NCBI GenBank assembly: GCA_021325255.1
Contig: JAJPHP010000045.1
Location: 1-19,676 of the forward strand
Direction: 5' to 3'
Source: Nitrososphaerota archaeon
GTDB taxonomy: Archaea > Thermoproteota > Nitrososphaeria > Nitrososphaerales > CADDZS01
Length of the DNA: 19,676 nucleotides
Shown: positions 14,509 to 19,676 of the stretch, piece by piece
Numbering within the stretch: the first letter of the stretch is position 1
Layout of the letters: each line of letters starts with the position of its first letter
Made by a program: the position numbers and the translations under genes
Notes under the pieces: generated by a model
Seen by the model: only the letters and a program-made list of their open reading frames with translations
What the model was told of the DNA's origin: nothing
Databases searched by the model: none

Positions 14509-15759
14509 CTAGTTCGCCTTTCCCATCGTGATTTTTCTTCTCCTACTTCCGGTTTCCGACAAGAGGACAATAGCGGGTAGTGCCAGCAAGGCGACGAGCC
14601 AGTATAAAGAGAAGCCCATTGAGAAGGAGCCGCTCACGTCTCTCAGGTAGCCTCCGAGCACTGGAAGTATGAATGTCCCAAGCCCGCTTGCAGTGATTAC
14701 AAAGCCTGCCGCACTTGCAACGAGACCGCCCGAAACCTCGGGTAGCTCGCTTGCGATCGTGATCATCATTGGGAAAAAGTACATGGAGGTAAAGCCTAAC
14801 ATTAAACCTGCAAACAACGATACGCTGCCAGAGCTTGAAGCTAACAAGACGTATATTGAAATTGCGAGGAGAGGAGCGGTCCCCAGAAGGACGGGCTTTC
14901 TGAGCCCCAATCTGTCTGAGAGGTAAGGGAAGAGGATGTTTCCTGTAATGCCTCCGACCCAAACCATCGTTCCCGCCAGTTCCACGAGAACAGCGCCTGC
15001 CCCTTTCATCCCTAGTAGCTGAGGCATCCAGCTTATCGCTGCATTTTCTGCGCCCGTCACAAGTGCAAAGATTGCGAAGAGCAGCCATATGTTTCTGCTC
15101 TTTGCCACCTGCAAGAATCCCCGTCGCATCGTTGTCCTTCCCACTACGTGATTTGAAGCCGAAGCACTCTTTGCAATCTGATAGTCAGTAGGTTTCTCCC
15201 TAGAGAAAGTGATGTAAACGACGGCAGCAGCCAGATCTATCACACCATACAGGATGAAGCTGCCCCTCCAACCGCCCATGGCCGGAAGGACTATCGTCGC
15301 CGTGGTGGCGGAAACAATTAGGGCGCCGAGCGCAAAGCCAGCGTTCCAGACGCCGTTGACCGTACCGAGTTCCTCTGACGGAAACCACTCTGACATTGCT
15401 CTCCCGATTCCTGCGATTTGCATGACTGAGCATATCGAGACGATGAGGGAGAAGAAGAAGAGATCATAGAATCCGACCGAGTACCCCCGCAAAATTGCGG
15501 CAAGACTCTGAACGAATGTTGCGATCGCAATCGACTTGCGCACCCCCAGTTTCTCTGTCACTGCGCCGCCTATCGGACCGTAGAAGATGAATCCCAAGTA
15601 CAGCGTTCCAAAGAGAAGACCTCCTTGGGCGTATGTGAGATTCATGTCCTTGATGATGGGATCGAGGAGAAACGGTACCGCAAAATCGATCATGCCAAGC
15701 ACTAGCATCAGAAGAAACGAGAGGAAGAGCACGATCCACTTGTATCTTGGGTTTGGCAT
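14509..15759 (-). CDS. MFS family transporter
   Basis: 416 residues, about 12 membrane helices, read from the ATG at 15759. Motif A occurs twice, as expected from the internal duplication: GGAVTEKLGVRK at 64-75 and FPYLSDRLGLRK in the second half. WFPSEELGTVNGVWNAGFALG in the fourth to fifth helices is reminiscent of the anion/organic acid symporters and of CynX/NarK-like members. This suggests uptake of a small anion or organic acid, without proof. A TATA-like GATAAAAG (15787-15794) lies 28 bases before the ATG, giving a leaderless message. It is unrelated in detail to the MFS protein at 77-1258. Followed on the same strand by no partner; the GNAT gene starts 118 bases beyond its stop. Confidence 0.88.
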   Translation of the reverse strand: MPNPRYKWIVLFLSFLLMLVLGMIDFAVPFLLDPIIKDMNLTYAQGGLLFGTLYLGFIFYGPIGGAVTEKLGVRKSIAIATFVQSLAAILRGYSVGFYDLFFFSLIVSICSVMQIAGIGRAMSEWFPSEELGTVNGVWNAGFALGALIVSATTATIVLPAMGGWRGSFILYGVIDLAAAVVYITFSREKPTDYQIAKSASASNHVVGRTTMRRGFLQVAKSRNIWLLFAIFALVTGAENAAISWMPQLLGMKGAGAVLVELAGTMVWVGGITGNILFPYLSDRLGLRKPVLLGTAPLLAISIYVLLASSSGSVSLFAGLMLGFTSMYFFPMMITIASELPEVSGGLVASAAGFVITASGLGTFILPVLGGYLRDVSGSFSMGFSLYWLVALLALPAIVLLSETGSRRRKITMGKAN

Positions 15760-15786
15760 CCGAGGGACTGCGAATATAGCAGAGTT

Positions 15787-15794
15787 CTTTTATC
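15787..15794 (-). promoter_or_regulatory. TATA-like box of the second MFS gene
   Basis: GATAAAAG on the minus strand ends 27 bases before the ATG at 15759, the spacing of a leaderless archaeal promoter. Confidence 0.55.
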
Positions 15795-15952
15795 TCTTAT
15801 CCTCTCAAATCCTTTTCAGAGATGGATTCGTGCTAGCCCTGCGCGAACAACGTACTTTGCTCTAACAGCAGCTCAAAAGTGAGTGCTTCATCTCTCCTAA
15901 ATCTCTTTGAATTGAGTGCTGAGGGACAAAAGCGGATGTGTTTACTTGGGTT

Positions 15953-16426
15953 TCAAACTACTTTCAAGATCTGCCGAATCAGCTCAGGCTTGCGATCCCA
16001 CGCAAAGAGCGCCGCGGTCAAAGCTATTCGCGAGTAAATCGAAATTGCCATGAGGAGGCTCGTCACAATTATTTGGACCGAGCCCAGATTCATCGTCCAG
16101 AGATACTCCGAGCCGCCAAATCCAAACTGAGAGTACAACCGTTGAGGTAGAGTCAGTAGGGTTGGGTTGAAGCCCATGACATACCCGGCCATGTAGTAGA
16201 AGCAATCGTTCATGAGAGAGACGAGCAGACCCAGCGCGAGGAAGAGCTTCCAGTTCTTCGAAGATTGGAGGACAAGAGGGACGAACGGCGAAAAGTAGAG
16301 CAATATAAGCCAGATTGAGTAGAACTCGTGAACGTTGTACCTTACTATGGCAAGGTCTATCCAGTTGATGATGAAAAATCCATACAGCACTGCAAAGATT
16401 ACTAGCTTTGTGCGGTAGTTGTCCAA
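15953..16426 (-). CDS. integral membrane protein of unknown function
   Basis: 157 residues with four to five hydrophobic helices: LVIFAVLYGFFIINWIDLAI, then IWLILLYFSPFVPLVL, LFLALGLLVSLMNDCFYYMA, and a C-terminal pair from IIVTSLLMAISIYSRIALTA. I do not recognise the family. Tyr and Trp are frequent at helix edges, and a short loop (GFNPTLLTLPQRLYSQFGFG) is conserved-looking. The listed start is a TTG at 16426; no ATG or GTG in frame is found upstream. It is on the same strand as the MFS gene, which starts 193 bases downstream with its own promoter, so the two are probably separate transcripts. Confidence 0.65.
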   Translation of the reverse strand: MDNYRTKLVIFAVLYGFFIINWIDLAIVRYNVHEFYSIWLILLYFSPFVPLVLQSSKNWKLFLALGLLVSLMNDCFYYMAGYVMGFNPTLLTLPQRLYSQFGFGGSEYLWTMNLGSVQIIVTSLLMAISIYSRIALTAALFAWDRKPELIRQILKVV

Positions 16427-16603
16427 ACCAGTCTTTTGGGTAGAGGTCGTGACTAATTTAAGTTCAGCTAGCCCGGTTCTTCCGCATTCATCTGGAACTT
16501 TCCAAGCTCTCCTTTGAAAACGTGCTTAATTCAAAATAATGCGTGTCGGAGAAAGAATATCTCTGTCTCCCGCTAGTTGGCGACCCCCTAAAATCAGTAA
16601 CCT

Positions 16604-16783
16604 TCAGAATTCTTCTTCCTTGTCTTCGCTTGCAGCCTCGGACACATCCTTAATCGAGGTGGTGGAGGCTTTGCCTCCAGTCAATGAGCGATCATCCTCC
16701 TCTTCAACGGAATCCACTCCCCGTCTTAATTTCCTTCGATCTGACCTGCTCTCTTGTTCGTCAACATCCTCTATCTTGCTCAA
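16604..16783 (-). CDS. doubtful small acidic protein
   Basis: A frame of about 59 residues from a TTG at 16783 (SKIEDVDEQESR onward; the frame is open to another TTG at 16822). It is very rich in Asp, Glu and Ser and ends SEDKEEEF. No family, no Shine-Dalgarno and no TATA box at the right distance. It may be only a compositional artefact, but the codon pattern is not obviously random. Confidence 0.25.
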   Translation of the reverse strand: MSKIEDVDEQESRSDRRKLRRGVDSVEEEDDRSLTGGKASTTSIKDVSEAASEDKEEEF

Positions 16784-17106
16784 CTGTATCGAAAGCCACT
16801 TCCGAGTTCTCCTTATGAGCAACGCAAGTTGTATTAAACAAGCACGAATTCGTTAATCTCGAAGAATTCTCTCGAAAGAAATTGTTTCGAATATTTTTCG
16901 ACAAAATCAGAAAATCTTGCAATCTTAGGTAAAGGCATTGCACGAGGATCTAGGCGTATGTTCAGACATTACAAACCGTGATAGTGCATAATCGGGTGAT
17001 TCCTAACTACAACATGCTCCAAAAAAGAAAGGGGAGCTTCACTTCTTATGAAAGAGTATTGCGCCCAAGTAGGACGTTGTGAAACTTCGGATGCAAACTA
17101 CTTCCG

Positions 17107-17124
17107 AGTGAGTTCCGCTTATAT
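17107..17124 (+). promoter_or_regulatory. promoter element shared with the paralogous operon, copy 2
   Basis: AGTGAGTTCCGCTTATAT, ending 24 bases before the ATG at 17149, so the TATA part sits where a leaderless archaeal promoter should have it. It differs by one base from the element at 4501-4518 that precedes the paralogous operon. Confidence 0.75.
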
Positions 17125-17148
17125 TCGATACGTCACTATAATTAGTTC

Positions 17149-17664
17149 ATGATAAGCAAAGCATGGGTGATATTCATCCTTGTTTTAATTATATCAGGGC
17201 AGTTTCTGGTGCTGTCCCTGTTTCACAATGTCGATGATCAGGGGGTCATTTTCGGTAACTCGGTTATAGTGATCGGCAAGTGGAATTATGTGAGCGCGAG
17301 CGTCGATCTCTTGGTCCTCCCTAGCGTGGTCAACGGCACACCGAGCCAGGTCGATATAGTACTCCCGAACGGTACATCGTTTAGCGCCAACAACCCGTCA
17401 TCGGGTTTCTCAATGAGAATCAAACTACCGATGACAGGTTTTTCACTCGCGAACGGTGCGATCAGCGGGCCGGTTCCTCTTTCGCAGGATCATCCGTTGA
17501 ACGTGACGATTGCCCAGAACGTTGGGGACGCTACAACCTACGTTTCTTCGATAATGGCCTCCAACAGCGCAACTTCTTTTCAGGGCCTTGCAGTTGAGCT
17601 TTATCCGATAATAATCCACGGAGATGCGCAGGTCGCAATCTCTGGGTACGGTGTCGCGTTATGA
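17149..17664 (+). CDS. membrane-anchored extracellular protein, unknown function
   Basis: 171 residues from the ATG at 17149. One hydrophobic helix (about 5-26, WVIFILVLIISGQFLVLSLF) serves as signal anchor or signal peptide; the remaining 145 residues look beta-rich and polar, with N-glycosylation sequons (NGT twice, NVT). No family recognised. It is the first gene of an operon: its TGA overlaps the ATG of the membrane-protein gene (ATGA), so the two are coupled. The paralogous operon at 3512-4460 lacks a counterpart. Being surface-exposed beside a membrane protein and a regulator, it could be a sensor part or the cargo of the system; this is inference. A leaderless promoter lies directly upstream. 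Confidence 0.75.
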   Translation: MISKAWVIFILVLIISGQFLVLSLFHNVDDQGVIFGNSVIVIGKWNYVSASVDLLVLPSVVNGTPSQVDIVLPNGTSFSANNPSSGFSMRIKLPMTGFSLANGAISGPVPLSQDHPLNVTIAQNVGDATTYVSSIMASNSATSFQGLAVELYPIIIHGDAQVAISGYGVAL

Positions 17665-18419
17665 GCAGAACGATTAACGAAGAAGCAGCCGTAATGACGA
17701 AAGTTATGGAACTCATGACCGCCCTAGATCAGGTAAAGAAATACAGAGCATTCTCCAGGCTTCTTCTCGATTTTGCTGCAATAGTCCTATGTTCTGTTGT
17801 CCTGCTGCTCGCATTAGAACTGACCGTAAATTTCTTCAAGATTGCAAGCGGTTTCCCCTGCTATTATAGCACCGCTTCGATGTTCATCTGTGGAAGCGTC
17901 GTAGGAGGATCTCAAGCCAGCCCAATCGTGCAACTCCTGGCAGGGCTCTCGCTTTTCCTTATCCCGGCGATTGGAGTCCTCGTCGGAGTATTCTGGGTTG
18001 ACAGGAAGCTGCGCTCTGTCAGGGGAGGGGAGTGGAGGGAAGCGATGAAGGAAGGGTTCCCTGGAGCTTTGAGGCTCCTTCAAGCTCTTGATTGGGACTC
18101 TGTCCTCGAGGACATGCGCATCTCCAAGATTGGGTATGCCGTCTACTCCGTGATCAAGGTTCTGGGTTACTGGTTGCTCGCCTTCATCATACTCTTCTTC
18201 CCCTACGGCTTTGGAATCTCTCTCCTGCACACCGGGATCAACTTCTACGTCCTTGGGCTGATATCATTGATACTCGTGCTTGTCTTAATTAGGCGGGACC
18301 TTGGGAGACGCTACCGCCAGGTCGTATCCCTGGATGCAATAACGTGGGAGCTTCGGTGGTTCAACAGTGAATTCAAAAGACCAGAGTTCGGAGAGACAGG
18401 AACCATCGAAGAACACTGA
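17661..18419 (+). CDS. four-helix membrane protein of unknown function, module copy 2
   Basis: 252 residues from the ATG at 17661. It repeats the plan of the protein at 3780-4460: cytoplasmic helix VMELMTALDQVKKYRAFS, two membrane helices (about 37-60 and 92-118), a soluble middle with GEWREAMKEGFPGALRLL, two further helices, and the tail RRYRQVVSLDAITWELRWF. The outer loop between helices one and two is longer than in copy 1 and holds two cysteines (FPCYYSTASMFICGS), which could form a disulfide outside. Both ends should be cytoplasmic. The winged-helix gene starts 53 bases before this gene ends. Family unnamed to me; a membrane sensor or tether that works with the regulator is inferred from the conserved pairing. 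Confidence 0.78.
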   Translation: MSRTINEEAAVMTKVMELMTALDQVKKYRAFSRLLLDFAAIVLCSVVLLLALELTVNFFKIASGFPCYYSTASMFICGSVVGGSQASPIVQLLAGLSLFLIPAIGVLVGVFWVDRKLRSVRGGEWREAMKEGFPGALRLLQALDWDSVLEDMRISKIGYAVYSVIKVLGYWLLAFIILFFPYGFGISLLHTGINFYVLGLISLILVLVLIRRDLGRRYRQVVSLDAITWELRWFNSEFKRPEFGETGTIEEH

Positions 18420-18726
18420 TGTCGCTAGTGGGGGAAAGCACAGTGAATTCGAGGGTAAAAAGCCCGATCTCTACGTTATCGCGCGAATCATCAACGTCCT
18501 CAAGGAAAAGGGAAGCCTCAACAGGACTGCGCTAGCCACTTCCACGGGGCTCGCATACAACAGGCTCTCAAGCTATCTTGATTGGATGATCGAGAGGGAA
18601 TTTGTTGCGATTAGTGATGAAGGCGGGTACGTCTCGCTGACTCAGGCTGGAATCGAAGTCTACGACGATCTCGTGAGGTGGATATTTCGCTATGTGGGAA
18701 AGCTCAAGTTTCCGAGACTAGAATAG
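18367..18726 (+). CDS. winged-helix DNA-binding protein, module copy 2
   Basis: 119 residues from a GTG at 18367, inside the end of the membrane-protein gene; no later in-frame start precedes the conserved domain. A polar N-terminus of about 31 residues (longer than the 10 of copy 1) leads into the winged helix KPDLYVIARIINVLKEKG, NRTALATSTGLAY (52-64), the wing EGGYVSLT and a C-terminal helix YDDLVRWIFRYVGKLKFP. Against the copy at 3512-3817 about 55 of 87 residues agree, and the 52-64 block is identical, which argues for the same DNA site. It is the last gene of the operon; a T-rich stretch follows its stop. Confidence 0.85.
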   Translation: MNSKDQSSERQEPSKNTDVASGGKHSEFEGKKPDLYVIARIINVLKEKGSLNRTALATSTGLAYNRLSSYLDWMIEREFVAISDEGGYVSLTQAGIEVYDDLVRWIFRYVGKLKFPRLE

Positions 18727-18733
18727 GCAAACT

Positions 18734-18745
18734 TTGATTTTTATA
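18734..18745 (+). terminator. T-rich probable terminator of the module 2 operon
   Basis: A run reading TTTGATTTTTAT begins about eight bases after the stop of the winged-helix gene, in the short gap to a convergent gene. Archaeal termination needs T-runs rather than hairpins. Its end may also serve the opposite strand poorly. Confidence 0.4.
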
Positions 18746-18754
18746 GAAAAAGAT

Positions 18755-19522
18755 CTAGCGAATTACTCGTATCGTCCAGATGTCGGCAGAAAGCCTTCTG
18801 TTTAGAAGGTACTCGTACGGGATTGTAAAGTACCCTCCAAGCCCCCACTTTTCTCCCCAGGAATTTCTCACAATGAACCACCTTCGCGAGTCTAGATAGC
18901 CTGCCGCTATGACTGCGTGCTTGCCCACGAGTTTTTCATTTTTCTCAGGCATCTCCAGATGGCCAGTTTTTCTTACTCTGGCGCCCTCAAAACTGGAGTA
19001 GACTTTGATGCCGAAGACAAATGGAAATCCCGAAGCAAGGCATGACTTCATATGAATGAGGTTGTGCTCTAATCTCTGGTATTCTAATGCTCTATACTTC
19101 ATTGCCTGTCGGTAACATGGGGTGGACGGTTTGATCTTCAACTTCTTCTCTAAGTACGGCCATAGGGTTTCCCTGCAGCATCCGAGTTTTGAAACAGATT
19201 TTATTCCATTTCTGATTTGAGCCCCATTGTCGCTTTCGACGTCGCCCTCCATTTCCCTTTCACTGTAGTAAATGAAGAGCCTCGAGGGGACAAAGGGCCT
19301 TGTGATGCCTTGCTTTTTCTCATCGAATTCTAGGGCAGCCGCGATAGCGTTTGCGGTGCAGCTGTTCAAATTGCCTTGGTTGTAAATTCTTGGAAAATAA
19401 GGACGCAGGTCAACGGTCGGGGGAATGTTTCTGACTACATCCGGAGGGGGCACGTACGGGTAGTCTCTTTTGTCTGGAATGTCTTTGAGCCATCCATACC
19501 TTGGAATGATTTTGCTTGCCAA
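18755..19522 (-). CDS. papain-like (C1 family) cysteine peptidase
   Basis: 255 residues from a TTG at 19522. The catalytic set of family C1 is complete: oxyanion Gln49 and nucleophile Cys55 in YNQGNLNSCTANA, His202 in GKHAVIAAGY, Asn220 in VRNSWGEKWG, followed by GGYFTIPYEY. The N-terminal RYGWLKDIPDKRDY is the usual lead-in of prokaryotic stand-alone C1 proteins, so there is little or no propeptide. No signal peptide is seen, so it probably acts inside the cell or leaves by another route. A GTG at 19594 lies in frame, and the frame stays open to the window edge, so the start is uncertain. TTG 19522 is chosen because a TATA-like box (19551-19556) lies 28 bases upstream and because it fits the family length. 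Confidence 0.85.
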   Translation of the reverse strand: MASKIIPRYGWLKDIPDKRDYPYVPPPDVVRNIPPTVDLRPYFPRIYNQGNLNSCTANAIAAALEFDEKKQGITRPFVPSRLFIYYSEREMEGDVESDNGAQIRNGIKSVSKLGCCRETLWPYLEKKLKIKPSTPCYRQAMKYRALEYQRLEHNLIHMKSCLASGFPFVFGIKVYSSFEGARVRKTGHLEMPEKNEKLVGKHAVIAAGYLDSRRWFIVRNSWGEKWGLGGYFTIPYEYLLNRRLSADIWTIRVIR

Positions 19523-19550
19523 GCTAATTGCGCTCTCTTTATGAAGAGTG

Positions 19551-19558
19551 TATAAGTC
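19551..19558 (-). promoter_or_regulatory. TATA-like box of the C1 peptidase gene
   Basis: ACTTATAC on the minus strand, 28 bases before the proposed TTG start at 19522. If the true start lies farther upstream this box is meaningless. Confidence 0.4.
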
Positions 19559-19676
19559 TATTCGCGCTGGTGCTGTGTTGCACGATTCAAGCACGTAGTC
19601 TACTAATTTTGTCTCAAGTGTGCTTGTACTGAGGCGCCCAATCTCACGGCATGTCAGACGACAGGAATTGGAGCAA

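Larger units (their letters stand above)
16427..17148. other. 722-base gap, largely empty
   Basis: Contains only a doubtful small acidic frame (listed separately) and, at its right end, the promoter of the next operon. The stretch 16840-17100 is AT-rich, without protein-like frames, repeats or RNA-like folds that I can see. Confidence 0.4.

Noticed and set aside
1..19676. tRNA, rRNA, CRISPR array, insertion sequence
   Set aside because: No T-arm motif with matching acceptor stem, no regular short repeats and no transposase-like frame were seen by eye on either strand.

Overview
The window looks archaeal, most likely a heterotrophic member or relative of the Thaumarchaeota/Nitrososphaerota. 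This rests on three things seen in the sequence. TATA-like boxes lie 25-45 bases before several start codons, with little or no leader and few convincing Shine-Dalgarno sites. There are several small winged-helix regulators of the archaeal type. There is also an F420-type flavin/deazaflavin split-barrel protein and a KGG-repeat protein. No rRNA, tRNA, CRISPR array, transposase or marker that fixes the lineage was found, so the assignment is inference.

Layout. 77-1258 (-) is an MFS transporter. 1615-4460 (-) is a four-gene operon read from right to left: a four-helix membrane protein, an overlapping winged-helix regulator, an ABC ATPase and an ABC-2 permease. 4703-8896 is a decaying accessory stretch: an OsmC-like gene with a frameshift, the C-terminal remnant of a drug-type MFS transporter, an intact winged-helix regulator, a KGG-repeat gene with two frameshifts, an intact glyoxalase-fold (VOC) protein, and a TIM-barrel glycosidase-like gene broken by a stop and a frameshift. 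9229-14391 holds metabolic genes: an aldehyde dehydrogenase of the lactaldehyde/glycolaldehyde type, a methyltransferase, a class I aminotransferase, a small coiled-coil protein, a split-barrel oxidoreductase and a GNAT acetyltransferase. 14509-16426 (-) carries a second MFS transporter and an unknown membrane protein. 17149-18726 (+) is a three-gene operon: an anchored extracellular protein, a four-helix membrane protein and an overlapping winged-helix regulator. A papain-like peptidase (-) lies at the right edge.

The most interesting point is that the first and last regulatory operons are paralogous. Both hold the same uncharacterised membrane protein, followed by the same winged-helix protein starting inside the membrane gene. 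The two regulators are about 63% identical over 87 residues, and a 13-residue stretch over the putative DNA-reading helix is identical. Both operons start from nearly the same 18-base element, AGTGAGTTCYGCTTATAT (one difference), which includes the TATA box. One copy is coupled to an ABC exporter and the other to a surface-exposed protein. I infer an undescribed membrane-linked regulatory module, possibly autoregulated and cross-regulated, with interchangeable envelope cargo.
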